Position numbers and translations under genes: made by a program
Part shown: positions 36,895 to 49,639 of the stretch, piece after piece
Layout: each line of letters begins with the position of its first letter
Numbering within the stretch: the stretch's first letter is position 1
The notes under the pieces: model-generated
What the model was told of the DNA's origin: nothing
What the model saw: the letters and a program-made list of their open reading frames with translations, nothing else
Databases searched by the model: none
Assembly: GCA_017447165.1 (NCBI GenBank)
Contig: JAFSOD010000004.1
Location: 305,267-369,266, forward strand
Length of the DNA stretch: 64,000 nucleotides
Source: Bacilli bacterium
Lineage (GTDB): Bacteria; Bacillota_I; Bacilli_A; RFN20; CAG-826
Direction: 5' to 3'

Positions 36895-38286
36895 ATGGTT
36901 ACAACATTATCTGAGATGACAAAATTATGGGACAACGTCCTTAAAAGCATTAAATCAAAAATCGACAATAAATGGACATTCGATTACTTCTTTGCTAACT
37001 CCTACATTGATAGTAGAGATGGTGATACTTTGATCATTGTTGCTCAAAGTACAGTCGCTAAAGCTGAATTAAACAACAAACACATTGATTTAATCCTTGA
37101 TACAATCTCAGAATTCGAAGATGACATCTACACAATTCGTATCGTAACCGAAGATGAATTACAATCTGCGAAAAAGCGTGAGCCAGGTAAATCAATTCAA
37201 AAATCTCTTCCTCAAGATAACGATCAACCAGTATTTTTTAAAGATTCAATTCTTAAGCCAGAACTAACTTTTGACACTTTTGTGGTTGGAGATTGTAACA
37301 AAGAAGCTCATAAGGCTGCTTTATATGTTGCTAAAAATAGTGGCTCCTTATTTAATCCTTTATTTATATATTCACATTCCGGTTTAGGTAAAACTCACTT
37401 ACTCCATGCGATTGGTAATGAAATCAAAAAAGGGAGAATGCCAAACGCAAACATCCTTTATATCGATACAAATGATTTGGTTGAAGAATACATCAGATTT
37501 GTTAGAGGTGAGAAAGAATCTCAATCCATGAAACAGTTTTTTAAAAGTGTTGATGTCCTCCTTTTAGACGACGTTCAATTACTCGCTGGGAAGGTTAAAA
37601 CATCCGAGATGTTCTTCGCTATCTATCAAGACATGTTTAATCACGGAAAACGAATCATTATTACATCCGATAAAGAACCAAGCGAATTAAAAGGTATCGA
37701 AGAAAGATTGATCACCAGATTCTCACAAGGTTTAACTGTCAAAATCGACGAACCAGATCTAGATACCAGTGTGGAGATTTTAAAACGTAAAATCACCGCT
37801 AATGGAATGGATATTGAGAAATTCGATGCAAATGTCCTCTTATTTTTAGCAGAAAAATATTCAAGCAACGTTAGAGATTTAGAGGGTGCGGTTCAAAATC
37901 TATTCTTCTCTTGCCTTGATTTGTCTGATGAAGAAAGAATCACAATGGACGTCGCTATTAAGGCAGTTAGCTCCATTAAAGGTGGTAAAAATATCGCTGC
38001 ACAACTCAGCGAACAAAAGATCATTAACGTTGTTGCAGATTATTACAATATCTCTCCAAGTGATATAACTGGGAAGGTTAGAACAGGACAGATCGCTTTA
38101 GCTAGACATATATCCATGTATTTAATTAGAAAACACTTAGATGTGCCACTAAAGAAAATAGGCGATATGTTTGGCGGAAAAGACCATACAACCGTAATGT
38201 CAGGAATATCAAAAGTGGATAAAGAGTTGAAAACTAACAAGCAACTCCAAGAAGCTATTGAAGAGTTAGAAGCCAAATTGAAGTAA
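36895..38286 (+). CDS. dnaA: Chromosomal replication initiator DnaA
   Basis: This AAA+ protein binds DnaA boxes, opens oriC and loads the helicase. Domain I is about residues 1-85. The ATPase carries Walker A SHSGLGKTHL, Walker B VDVLLLDDVQLL, and domain IV has the DNA-binding signature KKIGDMFGGKDHTTVM near the C-terminus. At 463 residues it is normal. The linker domain II is short. GAGG lies 10 bases before the ATG. Confidence 0.97.
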   Translation: MVTTLSEMTKLWDNVLKSIKSKIDNKWTFDYFFANSYIDSRDGDTLIIVAQSTVAKAELNNKHIDLILDTISEFEDDIYTIRIVTEDELQSAKKREPGKSIQKSLPQDNDQPVFFKDSILKPELTFDTFVVGDCNKEAHKAALYVAKNSGSLFNPLFIYSHSGLGKTHLLHAIGNEIKKGRMPNANILYIDTNDLVEEYIRFVRGEKESQSMKQFFKSVDVLLLDDVQLLAGKVKTSEMFFAIYQDMFNHGKRIIITSDKEPSELKGIEERLITRFSQGLTVKIDEPDLDTSVEILKRKITANGMDIEKFDANVLLFLAEKYSSNVRDLEGAVQNLFFSCLDLSDEERITMDVAIKAVSSIKGGKNIAAQLSEQKIINVVADYYNISPSDITGKVRTGQIALARHISMYLIRKHLDVPLKKIGDMFGGKDHTTVMSGISKVDKELKTNKQLQEAIEELEAKLK

Positions 38287-38358
38287 AAGATTTATTAAAA
38301 ATAAATAGTTAGTAAAAACTGATGTGTGATAGAATTAATTTAATAAGGGTCTACAAAG

Positions 38359-38412
38359 TTATCCACATTATCCACACAGATAATAATTATTATTATAAAT
38401 AATATAAATAAA
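38359..38412. other. oriC, downstream tandem DnaA boxes and AT-rich unwinding tract
   Basis: Two perfect DnaA boxes, TTATCCACA, stand head to tail without a gap at 38359-38367 and 38368-38376. They are followed by about 35 bases of almost pure A/T with repeated three-base steps (GATAATAATTATTATTATAA). In Bacillus subtilis the unwinding element lies in this position after dnaA, beside boxes and a DnaA-trio element, so this is the probable melting site. Confidence 0.82.
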
Positions 38413-38430
38413 AAAAGAAGGTATTAAGTC

Positions 38431-39555
38431 ATGAGATTTGTAATCAAAAGAGATGAATTATTAAAAGCCTTGCTAATCGCAGGCAGAGCAGTAAATTCTA
38501 AATCATCTGCAGTTCCTGTTTTAGCTAATTTAAAACTCGAATTAGATGAAAAAGGTCTTTCTGTTACAGGAAGTAACTACGAATTAACTATTAAAACAAC
38601 AGTTCCATATGCACGTAATGATGTTGAGATTATTAGAAACGCTAAAGAAGGTGCTACCTTAGTTAATGCTAAAATCATTACTGATATGGCGAGAAAGATC
38701 GATGTTGAAGAAATCAATTTTGAAGTTGTGGATTCTACTATTGCAGTTATTACTGCTGGCAAGATTAAATATAATTTAAATTGCATTAAGGCTAATGAAT
38801 ATCCTGACATCGATTTAGAACCAAATGGTATTCAAATTAATCTCACTCATACAGAATTCTCATCTTTAGTATCTCAAACCGCTTTTGCAGCTTCTTTAAA
38901 AGAGCAGAGACCAATTTTAACTGCGATTAATTTAGAAGCCGCTGACGGGGTTTTAACTGCTACTACCACCGATAGTGCCAGATTAGCTAGAAAACAAATT
39001 TCTATTTCTACAGATTTAAGATTCTCCGCTAATGTTCCAGCGAAGATGATGGTGGAAGTTGATCATTTATTAGAAGGTGCAGAGGCAGTTAAGGTTGCTC
39101 TTTCTGATAAGAAAGCATTATTCGAATTTGAATCTACAGTGGTTGCTACTAGATTAATTGCTGGTGATTATCCAAACACAAAGAATATCGTTCCACGTAT
39201 TACTAACTATGCATTAGAAGTTAATGCTTCTGATTTCTTAAAGGCAATTGACAGAGTCAATATTCTTTCTATTGATAGAGAAAATGTTGTTGATTTATAT
39301 CTCTCTGAAGATGTTGTGGAAATCAGTGCGAAATCCACTCAAGTTGGTTCTGCTAGTGAGAAATTAGATGTGTTCAAGTTCTCTGGAAGTAACCTACAAA
39401 TCAGTTTTAACAGTGAGTTTGTTTCATCTGCAATTAAGGCCTTAAATAGCGAGGATGTGACCTTCTTATTCGTTGGTGAAATGAAGCCATTTGTGGTCAA
39501 GAACCCAGAAGATGAATCCGTCATTCAAATCGTCACTCCTGTGAGAACTTATTAA
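38431..39555 (+). CDS. dnaN: DNA polymerase III beta clamp
   Basis: The sliding clamp (374 residues) holds the replicative polymerase on DNA. It starts MRFVIKRDELLKAL and ends IQIVTPVRTY, the typical DnaN C-terminus. GAAGG precedes the ATG. It is separated from dnaA by the origin tract and ends at the terminator at 39575. Confidence 0.96.
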   Translation: MRFVIKRDELLKALLIAGRAVNSKSSAVPVLANLKLELDEKGLSVTGSNYELTIKTTVPYARNDVEIIRNAKEGATLVNAKIITDMARKIDVEEINFEVVDSTIAVITAGKIKYNLNCIKANEYPDIDLEPNGIQINLTHTEFSSLVSQTAFAASLKEQRPILTAINLEAADGVLTATTTDSARLARKQISISTDLRFSANVPAKMMVEVDHLLEGAEAVKVALSDKKALFEFESTVVATRLIAGDYPNTKNIVPRITNYALEVNASDFLKAIDRVNILSIDRENVVDLYLSEDVVEISAKSTQVGSASEKLDVFKFSGSNLQISFNSEFVSSAIKALNSEDVTFLFVGEMKPFVVKNPEDESVIQIVTPVRTY

Positions 39556-39574
39556 TTTTAAGAAAAATGTATAG

Positions 39575-39606
39575 AGGCGCTCCAAACGTTCGGCAGCGCC
39601 TTTTTT
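39575..39606 (+). terminator. Terminator after dnaN
   Basis: AGGCGCT (39575-39581) pairs with AGCGCCT (39595-39601) around a 13-base loop, followed by a T-run. Confidence 0.88.
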
Positions 39607-39704
39607 AACGCCTTTAAAACCCTATTTTTCATATATAATAATTTATGGAATATTATATTCCATTTTTCATTTATATCCTGTATAATACTTTTTAGGAACA
39701 ATTT

Positions 39705-39923
39705 ATGCCACAAAAGACAATTAAGATTCATGCTGAACAAGATTACATTGAGTTACAGAATTTACTCAAAGTGGCAGGTATTATCGATACTGGCGGATAC
39801 GCCAAAGTGTTCTTAATTGAAAACGAGGTTTACGTCAACGGAGAAAGAGAAACTCGAAGAGGCCGCAAGCTATATCGTAAAGATGTAGTGAAGGTGAACA
39901 AGACTGAGTTAGTAGTTGAATAA
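39705..39923 (+). CDS. yaaA: S4-domain RNA-binding protein YaaA
   Basis: A 72-residue S4-like protein with LQNLLKVAGIIDTGGYAK and NEVYVNGERETRRGRKL, the usual YaaA pattern. It stands between dnaN and recF as in Bacillus, where it is linked to ribosome assembly. It has a promoter, TATAAT at 39681-39686, and is 2 bases from recF. Confidence 0.9.
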   Translation: MPQKTIKIHAEQDYIELQNLLKVAGIIDTGGYAKVFLIENEVYVNGERETRRGRKLYRKDVVKVNKTELVVE

Positions 39924-39925
39924 CC

Positions 39926-43050
<3,125 letters not shown>

Positions 43051-43069
43051 TCAAAGGAGGAAATAAGTT

Positions 43070-45691
43070 ATGTTGTTCGAAGAAGAAAAATTAGAATCCG
43101 AAGCTGCAGAATCTGAAGAAGAAACTGAAGTTAACGAAGAAGAACTCCAAACAATTGAAGCTGGTATTGTCTCTGGCTTAAAAGATGTTAACACTGTTGA
43201 TATCGTCAAAGAATCCTTCCTTGATTACGCAATGAGTGTTATCGTCTCTCGTGCTATTCCAGACGCTAGAGATGGATTAAAACCTGTCCATAGAAGAATT
43301 ATCTACGGCATGGATGAATCTGGAATTACTCCTGATAAACCACACGTCAAATCTGCTCGTATCGTTGGTGATGTCATGGGTAAATATCACCCACATGGTG
43401 ACTCCGCAATTTATTTATCTTTAGCAAGATTTGCTCAAGATTGGAACATGAGACACTGTTTAGTCGATGGACATGGTAACTTTGGTAGTATCGATGGTGA
43501 TGAACCAGCGGCTATGCGTTATACCGAATCTAGAATGACCAAGATCGCTTTAGAGATGGTCAGAGATATCGACTGCGATGTTGTCGACTTTGTCGACAAT
43601 TATGATGGTAGCGAACAAGAACCAAGCGTTTTACCATCCAGATTCCCTAACTTATTAGTTAACGGATCTAGTGGTATCGCTGTTGGTATGGCCACTAATA
43701 TTCCACCACACAATTTAGGTGAAGTTATTGATGGTGTTGTCGCTATTGCTCATAACCCAGAAATCTCCACCATTGAATTAATGCAATATGTTAAAGGTCC
43801 AGATTTCCCAACCGGCGCCCTCATTTTAGGACGTGGAGGCATCAAGGATGCCTATGAAACTGGTACTGGTAGTATTGGTTTAAGAGCAAAATGCCATATT
43901 GAAGAAAGAGGCGAACACGGATTAAAACGTATTGTCGTTGATGAAATTCCTTATGGTTTAAACAAAGCTACTTTAGTAGAATCCATTGCTCAACTCGCTA
44001 GAGACAAAGTGGTGGACGGCATTACCGAAGTTAGAGATGAAACTAATAAAAAAGGTATTCGTATTGTTATTGAAGTTAGAAGAGACATCATTCCTGAAGT
44101 TTTACTCAACCAACTTTATAAAAATACATCCTTACAAACTAGCTACGGCATTATTATGCTCTGCTTAATTGATGGTGCTCCAAAAATTGCTCCTTTAAGA
44201 ACTCTTTTACAAACTTACCTTGATTTCCAAGTGGAAGTTATTGAAAGAAGAACAAAGTTCTTATTAAGAAAAGATGAAGAAAGACATCACATTGTTTCTG
44301 GTTTAATTAAATGTCACGATAATATCGATGAAATTGTTGATATTATTAAGGCTAGTAAAACTCCAGAAGACGCGACTGTTGTCTTAATGGAGAAATATCA
44401 ATTCTCTGAAGCACAAGTTCAAGCTATTTTGGCAATGACCTTAAGAAGATTAACTGGTATTGAAACCGATAAGTTAGAAGCTGAAAAAGCCCAACTTGAA
44501 GCTAACATCAAAGAATATAATCACATCTTATCTTCTAGAGAAAACGAAATTGAAGTTGTTGTTAGAGAATTATTAGAAATTAAAGAGAAATACGCAGATG
44601 CGCGTAGAACTGAAATCACTAATGATGCCGCCAACATCGATGATGAAGATTTAATCCCACAAGAAAATATCGTTGTTGCTATTACTCGTGGTGGCTATGT
44701 GAAGAGATTAACTTCTGATTCCTTTAAAGCTCAAAATAGAGGTGGTCGTGGTGTTAGAGGTATGTCCACTAATGAAAACGATATCGTGGACAATATGGTC
44801 TACACCAAAACCCATACTGACTTACTCTTCTTTACCGATTTCGGTAAAGTCTATAGAATTCGTGGTTATATGATTCCAGAATTCTCTAAGGCTAGTAAAG
44901 GTGTACCAATTATTAACTTAATTAACATCGAAAAAGGTGAAAATGTTAAAGCAATTATCGCTTGTGATGAATATCAAGAAGATCACTATTTAATGTTCTT
45001 CACTAAAAACGGTATTGTGAAGAAGACCCTTATTAGTGAATATGAATCTATCCGTCAAAACGGTAAAATCGCTATCTCTATGAGAGAAGGCGATACCCTA
45101 TTCGCAGTTAAAGAAGTCCACGAAGATACCATTATTGGTATTGCCGCAAGCAATTCCAAGATGGTGAACTTCAAAGGCGAAGAAGTGAGACCAATGGGTC
45201 GTACCGCTAGTGGTGTTAAAGGTATTGAACTCGCTGAAAATGAAGAAGTTGTTGGTGTTACCACATCATTAGAAGGTGAACACATCTTAGCGATGACATC
45301 TAAAGGATTTGGTAAACTCACTCCTGTCTTTGATGCTGATGGAGATACCACATATAGAATTACCAAACGTGGTGCAAAAGGTGTTACAACCTTAAAGGCC
45401 ACTGATAAAGTTGGTGATTTAATCGCTGTTAAGGCTGTCTCCTTAGAAGATGACTTAATGTGTATTACTTCCGCTGGTATTGTTATTAGAACCCCACTAT
45501 CTCAAATTAGAATTTGTGGCAGAAATACTTCTGGTGTGAAGATTATGAACTTAGAAGGTAGACAAAGAATCGTTTCTATCGCTATTGTTCCACATGAAGA
45601 GCCAGGTGAAGAAGGAGAGTTAGAGGCTGAAGAAGCCGCTTCTGAAGAAGCTCCAGCAAGTGAAGAATTTTCTGATACTTCATTAGAATAA
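43070..45691 (+). CDS. gyrA: DNA gyrase subunit A
   Basis: This is the DNA-cleaving subunit. It has [21 protein letters not shown], the quinolone-region line [19 protein letters not shown] and catalytic Tyr in AMRYTESRM; the C-terminal domain carries the gyrase box [11 protein letters not shown]. Acidic tails of about 40 residues at the N-terminus and 30 at the C-terminus are unusual. AAAGGAGG precedes the ATG, 19 bases after gyrB. Confidence 0.96.
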   Translation: MLFEEEKLESEAAESEEETEVNEEELQTIEAGIVSGLKDVNTVDIVKESFLDYAMSVIVSRAIPDARDGLKPVHRRIIYGMDESGITPDKPHVKSARIVGDVMGKYHPHGDSAIYLSLARFAQDWNMRHCLVDGHGNFGSIDGDEPAAMRYTESRMTKIALEMVRDIDCDVVDFVDNYDGSEQEPSVLPSRFPNLLVNGSSGIAVGMATNIPPHNLGEVIDGVVAIAHNPEISTIELMQYVKGPDFPTGALILGRGGIKDAYETGTGSIGLRAKCHIEERGEHGLKRIVVDEIPYGLNKATLVESIAQLARDKVVDGITEVRDETNKKGIRIVIEVRRDIIPEVLLNQLYKNTSLQTSYGIIMLCLIDGAPKIAPLRTLLQTYLDFQVEVIERRTKFLLRKDEERHHIVSGLIKCHDNIDEIVDIIKASKTPEDATVVLMEKYQFSEAQVQAILAMTLRRLTGIETDKLEAEKAQLEANIKEYNHILSSRENEIEVVVRELLEIKEKYADARRTEITNDAANIDDEDLIPQENIVVAITRGGYVKRLTSDSFKAQNRGGRGVRGMSTNENDIVDNMVYTKTHTDLLFFTDFGKVYRIRGYMIPEFSKASKGVPIINLINIEKGENVKAIIACDEYQEDHYLMFFTKNGIVKKTLISEYESIRQNGKIAISMREGDTLFAVKEVHEDTIIGIAASNSKMVNFKGEEVRPMGRTASGVKGIELAENEEVVGVTTSLEGEHILAMTSKGFGKLTPVFDADGDTTYRITKRGAKGVTTLKATDKVGDLIAVKAVSLEDDLMCITSAGIVIRTPLSQIRICGRNTSGVKIMNLEGRQRIVSIAIVPHEEPGEEGELEAEEAASEEAPASEEFSDTSLE

Positions 45692-45730
45692 TTAACCTAA
45701 TTATTACTTAAATAAAAGGACATAAATATT

Positions 45731-47014
45731 ATGTTAGACATTAATTTAATTAGAGAAAAACCTGAATACGTAAAAGAGGCTCTTAAAAAGAAACTCTGGG
45801 ATACAGATTTTACTGAACTCCTAGAGTGGGATAAAGAAAAAAGAGAACTCTTAAAAGTTGTTGAAGATAACAAGGCAGAAATGAATAGACTTTCCGCTTC
45901 TGTCCCTGCCGCAAAAAAAGCAGGCGAAGACGTTTCTAAGATCTTCATGCAAGTCAAAGAAATTGCGAAGAAAAATGTTGAATTTGAAGCAAAATTAGAA
46001 CAAATTTCTGCTAAAATGACTGAATTCCTTGAAGCTTTACCAAACATTCCTGATGATGATTTAGTGGGTGGTGGTAAAGAGAATAATAAGGTTGTTCATG
46101 TTTATGGTAAAAAGCCAGAATTTAGCTTCAAAATGAAGGACCATGTTGAGCTCGCTACATCCTTAGGATTAGTCGATTATGACCGCGGTGCTAAAGTTGC
46201 TGGTAGAGGCAGCTGGGTCTATACAAATTTAGGTGCTCAACTTGAATGGGCATTACTCAATTTCTTCATTTCTGAGCACTTAAAAGATGGTTATGAATTT
46301 ATACTACCTCCACATTTATTAAATGAACAAAGTGGTTACGTTGCTGGTCAATTTCCAAAGTTTAGAGAAGATGTTTTTTGGCTTGAAGGACTTGAACCAC
46401 AAAGATTCTTACTTCCAACCGCTGAAACTGCTTTAGTTAATCTTCATAGAGATGAGATTATGAGTGAAGATGATCTTCCAAGAAAATACTTCGCTTATAC
46501 TCCTTGCTATAGAAGAGAAGCTGGAAGTTATCGTACTGAAGAAAGAGGTATGATTAGAGGCTATCAATTCGATAAAGTTGAAATGGTTCAATATACCAAA
46601 CCAGAAGATAGTGATGCCGCTTTTGAAGAGTTAGTAGGGAAAGCCGCTAGCTTAGTGGACAAACTTGGATTACATTTCCAAATCTCTAAATTAGCTGCTG
46701 GAGATATCTCCCACTCTATGGCGAGAACTTATGATATTGAAGTTTATATTCCATCTATCGGTATTTATAAGGAAGTTAGCTCTGCTAGTAACGCTAGAGA
46801 CTATCAAGCTAGACGTGGAAAAGTGAGATATAGAGACTCTGCTACTGGTAAAACCAGATTCGTTCATACATTAAACGCCTCTGGACTTGCTACTAGTCGT
46901 GTCTTCCCTGCTATCTTAGAACAATACCAACAAGAAGATGGATCAGTCGTCGTCCCAGAAGTCTTAAGACCATTCATGGGCGGACTTGAAGTCATTAGAC
47001 CTGTTAAGAAATAA
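45731..47014 (+). CDS. serS: Seryl-tRNA synthetase
   Basis: This class II synthetase charges tRNA-Ser. The N-terminal coiled coil that grips the tRNA long arm spans about residues 30-100; motif 2 is FAYTPCYRREAGS, and motif 3 lies in HTLNASGLATSRVFPAILE. The length of 427 is normal. No T-box leader is present; the gene follows gyrA by 39 bases and probably shares its transcript. It ends at the hairpin at 47035. Confidence 0.96.
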   Translation: MLDINLIREKPEYVKEALKKKLWDTDFTELLEWDKEKRELLKVVEDNKAEMNRLSASVPAAKKAGEDVSKIFMQVKEIAKKNVEFEAKLEQISAKMTEFLEALPNIPDDDLVGGGKENNKVVHVYGKKPEFSFKMKDHVELATSLGLVDYDRGAKVAGRGSWVYTNLGAQLEWALLNFFISEHLKDGYEFILPPHLLNEQSGYVAGQFPKFREDVFWLEGLEPQRFLLPTAETALVNLHRDEIMSEDDLPRKYFAYTPCYRREAGSYRTEERGMIRGYQFDKVEMVQYTKPEDSDAAFEELVGKAASLVDKLGLHFQISKLAAGDISHSMARTYDIEVYIPSIGIYKEVSSASNARDYQARRGKVRYRDSATGKTRFVHTLNASGLATSRVFPAILEQYQQEDGSVVVPEVLRPFMGGLEVIRPVKK

Positions 47015-47034
47015 TTATTAGAATTATGCAAATC

Positions 47035-47060
47035 ACCTTCTCTTAATGAGAAGGTTTTTT
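47035..47060 (+). terminator. Terminator after serS
   Basis: ACCTTCTC (47035-47042), 5-base loop, GAGAAGGT (47048-47055), then TTTTTT. The next gene's -10 box begins 3 bases after the T-run. Confidence 0.9.
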
Positions 47061-47068
47061 GTTATAAT
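47061..47068 (+). promoter_or_regulatory. Extended -10 promoter directly after the serS terminator
   Basis: TTGTTATAAT ending at 47068 fits TGnTATAAT. The start codon of the interrupted gene lies only 5 bases downstream, so its transcript would have practically no leader. Confidence 0.6.
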
Positions 47069-47073
47069 ATTCT

Positions 47074-47280
47074 ATGGCGTACAATAAAGAATTTTCCTGA
47101 AGAATCTATTTTGAGATTACTCCATACGGTATTAAGAAGTTTGGTGGATTAGAAGAATATAAAGTCGAGGATAATTACATCAAAGAGTACTCAGGTAAAA
47201 TCCTCTATAAAATATATGGTAATCTATCTAGAACTGAGTTAATGTTCGCTTTAACCTTATTGTTTGAATTAGAGTATTAA
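47074..47280 (+). pseudogene. Small gene interrupted by an in-frame TGA at codon 9
   Basis: From ATG at 47074 to TAA at 47278-47280 the frame has 68 codons plus the stop; codon 9 (47098-47100) is TGA. After it the frame encodes an acidic, ordered-looking peptide (RIYFEITPYGIKKFGGLEEY to LTLLFELEY). The gene has its own -10 box and its own terminator, so the unit seems intact apart from the TGA. Either TGG for Trp has mutated to TGA, or the TGA is read through. It is not proof of a variant code, because other genes here stop at TGA. Product family unknown. Confidence 0.6.
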
Positions 47281-47300
47281 GTGCAGGATTTGCACTTTTT
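47279..47300 (+). terminator. Terminator of the interrupted small gene
   Basis: AAGTGCA (47279-47285), loop GGATT, TGCACTT (47291-47297), then T's to 47300. The first arm overlaps the stop codon. Confidence 0.82.
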
Positions 47301-47320
47301 CTTTACTATATATCCATATT

Positions 47321-47334
47321 TATATTAATATAAT
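47321..47334 (+). promoter_or_regulatory. Promoter with overlapping palindrome upstream of the HTH-CapE gene
   Basis: TATAAT at 47329-47334 is the probable -10 box, and the perfect palindrome TATATTAATATA (47321-47332) overlaps it. The fused helix-turn-helix protein could bind here, but such AT-rich palindromes also arise by chance. Confidence 0.4.
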
Positions 47335-47349
47335 GCCGAGGTGAGCTTT

Positions 47350-48543
47350 ATGACACTTAAAGAAATACGCAAAAATTGCAAATTAACACAGAAGGAAGCT
47401 AGCGTTGTTGTTGGCATGCCTTTAAGAACCTATGTTGATTATGAAACTAAAGAAAAAGAAGTTGATCAAATCAAACTACAAGGTATTAAAGATCGTTTGT
47501 TAGAACACGCTAGTAAAGATACTTCCATCTTAAAAGATAAAGTCTTATTAATTACTGGTGGTACTGGTAGCTTTGGTCACGCAGTTGTAGATCGTTTCTT
47601 AGATTCTGAGATTAAAGAAATCAGAATTTTATCCCGTGATGAAAAGAAACAAGATGATATGCGTAAAGCATATAATAACTCCAAACTTAAATTCTATATT
47701 GGTGATGTGAGAAACCTTGATTCTATTATTGATGCCTTTAAAGGTGTTGATTATGTTTTCTCCGCTGCCGCTTTAAAACAAGTTCCATCTTGTGAATTCT
47801 ATCCAATGGAAGCAGTAAGAACCAATGTTATTGGTAGTGACAACGTCATTACTGCCTGTGTCCGTAATGGAGTTAAAAAGGCTATCTTCTTATCTACAGA
47901 TAAGGCAGCTTATCCAATTAACGCTATGGGTATCTCTAAAGCATTAATGGAAAAGAACGTTATTGCTAGAAGTAGACAACTTTTACCTGGTGATACAGTT
48001 TTATGTTTAACTAGATATGGTAATGTTATGGCTTCTAGAGGTTCGGTTATTCCTCTATTCTTAAATCAAATCCATGAAGGAAAACCGATTACCGTCACTA
48101 ATCCAGATATGACTAGATTCATGATGACTCTAGATGATGCGGTTGATTTAGTGCTGTATGCATTTGAAAATGGTGAACAGGGTGATTTATTTGTTCAAAA
48201 AGCACCAGCGGCCACTATTGATACATTAGCAAAAGCGGTTATTGAATTAACGAATTCTAAAACTGGTATTTCCTATATTGGTACTAGACACGGTGAAAAA
48301 TTATACGAGACTCTTGTTACTCAAGAGGAGATGCTCAAATCTATTGATATGGGTAACTTCTTCTGTGTGAAAGCAGATAACCGTGATCTTAACTATGAAA
48401 AATATTTTTCTAAAGGAAATAAAAAACTTAATTTAGGAGAAAGCTATACCTCCCACAACACTGGTAGATTAGATGTTGAAGGTATGAAACAACTCTTAAA
48501 GAAATTAGAATTATTTGGTGGACCTGTTAGACAACATGAATAA
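47350..48543 (+). CDS. HTH domain fused to CapE-type UDP-GlcNAc 4,6-dehydratase
   Basis: Residues 1-55 form an XRE-like helix-turn-helix (TLKEIRKNCKLTQKEASVVV, then LRTYVDYETKEKEVDQIKL). From residue 65 an SDR enzyme follows: LLITGGTGSFGHAVV, AALKQVPSCEFYPMEAVRTN, STDKAAYPINAMGISKA and DMTRFMMTLDDAVDLV, the pattern of CapE, which makes the first intermediate of UDP-N-acetyl-L-fucosamine from UDP-GlcNAc. I chose the ATG at 47350 after GAGGTGA; a GTG three codons earlier is possible. CapE alone is about 340 residues; the extra N-terminal domain is unusual and could give autoregulation. capF and capG homologues follow without gaps. Confidence 0.88.
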   Translation: MTLKEIRKNCKLTQKEASVVVGMPLRTYVDYETKEKEVDQIKLQGIKDRLLEHASKDTSILKDKVLLITGGTGSFGHAVVDRFLDSEIKEIRILSRDEKKQDDMRKAYNNSKLKFYIGDVRNLDSIIDAFKGVDYVFSAAALKQVPSCEFYPMEAVRTNVIGSDNVITACVRNGVKKAIFLSTDKAAYPINAMGISKALMEKNVIARSRQLLPGDTVLCLTRYGNVMASRGSVIPLFLNQIHEGKPITVTNPDMTRFMMTLDDAVDLVLYAFENGEQGDLFVQKAPAATIDTLAKAVIELTNSKTGISYIGTRHGEKLYETLVTQEEMLKSIDMGNFFCVKADNRDLNYEKYFSKGNKKLNLGESYTSHNTGRLDVEGMKQLLKKLELFGGPVRQHE

Positions 48544-49639
48544 GATTTTAGTTACTGGCGCAAAAGGATTTATTGGTAAGCACCTCTGTCTTAAGTTAGA
48601 AAGACTTGGTTACACTGTTTTTAAGTATGACCTCGATTCTAATAAAGAAGACTTAGATAAATATGTTTCTGAATGTGACTTTGTTGTCCATTTAGCGGGT
48701 ATCAATAGACCATTAACATCGGAAGAATTTTATGAAGGAAACACAAACTTTACAAAGTACTTAATTGACCTTATAAAAGCTAAAAGAGACGCGGAGCTAC
48801 AAGTTATTATGTCTAGTTCCACTCAAGCAGCGTTAGAAAATGACTATGGTAAAAGTAAGAAAATGGGAGAGGATTATCTCTTTGATTCTGGCTTAAGAGT
48901 TTATGTCTATCGACTCGCTAATGTTTTTGGTAAATGGTGTCGTCCAAATTATAATTCTGCCGCAGCAACATTCTGCTATAACATCGCTCATAACTTAGAT
49001 ATCACTATTAGAGATAGAGAATACGTAGTTCACTATAACTATGTAGATGATATTGTTGATGAATTCATTAGAGTAATTAAGTCTGAATCTAAAGGATCTA
49101 AAAAAATCTTATCAGTTAAACCTGTTTATGATTGCTCTTTAGGAAGACTCGCGGATTTACTTTATTACTTTAAAGGTGAAATTGAATCAGATCGACACCT
49201 ACCACTTATCCATGATGAGTTTGAACTAAAGTTATTTAAAACTTTCTGTGACTACTTATCTGATGAAGGATATTCCTTCAACTATGCGGAAGACGCGCGT
49301 GGAAGCTTTGAGGAATTATATAAATCAAAGAAGTGGGGTCAAATCTCTGATAATGTAGCCTTCCCAGGAATCACTAAAGGTGGACATTATCACTCATATA
49401 AAAAAGAAATCTTTTATACTGTGATTGGGGAAAGTGAAATTAAACAAAGAAACATCAAGACTAACAAAATGATTGTGAATAGAGTTAGTGGAGATAAACC
49501 TGAACCAATTGAAATTAAAGTTGGGTACACTCACCAAATTACCAATATTGGTAAAGTTGATACACACACAATAATGTGGATTAGTGAAATCTATAATCCA
49601 GACACCCATGATACATTTAGGGAAGAGGTAGAAAAATGA
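48536..49639 (+). CDS. capF: CapF-like NAD-dependent reductase with cupin domain
   Basis: This two-domain enzyme reduces the CapE product. The N-terminal SDR part has LVTGAKGFIGKHL and the YGKSK catalytic pair; from about residue 250 a cupin domain follows, with GITKGGHYHSYKKEIF as metal site, and the ending EIYNPDTHDTF. The ATG at 48536 lies inside the end of the capE gene (ATGAATAA), and the gene stops on TGA overlapping the next ATG. Second step toward UDP-FucNAc. Confidence 0.9.
   Translation: MNKILVTGAKGFIGKHLCLKLERLGYTVFKYDLDSNKEDLDKYVSECDFVVHLAGINRPLTSEEFYEGNTNFTKYLIDLIKAKRDAELQVIMSSSTQAALENDYGKSKKMGEDYLFDSGLRVYVYRLANVFGKWCRPNYNSAAATFCYNIAHNLDITIRDREYVVHYNYVDDIVDEFIRVIKSESKGSKKILSVKPVYDCSLGRLADLLYYFKGEIESDRHLPLIHDEFELKLFKTFCDYLSDEGYSFNYAEDARGSFEELYKSKKWGQISDNVAFPGITKGGHYHSYKKEIFYTVIGESEIKQRNIKTNKMIVNRVSGDKPEPIEIKVGYTHQITNIGKVDTHTIMWISEIYNPDTHDTFREEVEK

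Noticed and set aside
45692-45730. T-box or other leader before serS
   Set aside because: Only 39 bases separate gyrA and serS, with no specifier stem or antiterminator.
47098-47100. TGA read as tryptophan throughout (genetic code 4)
   Set aside because: Four genes (cellobiose phosphorylase, rnpA, capF, the TetR-like gene) end on TGA, three of them in ATGA overlaps, and no long gene contains an internal TGA. Only this one small frame does.
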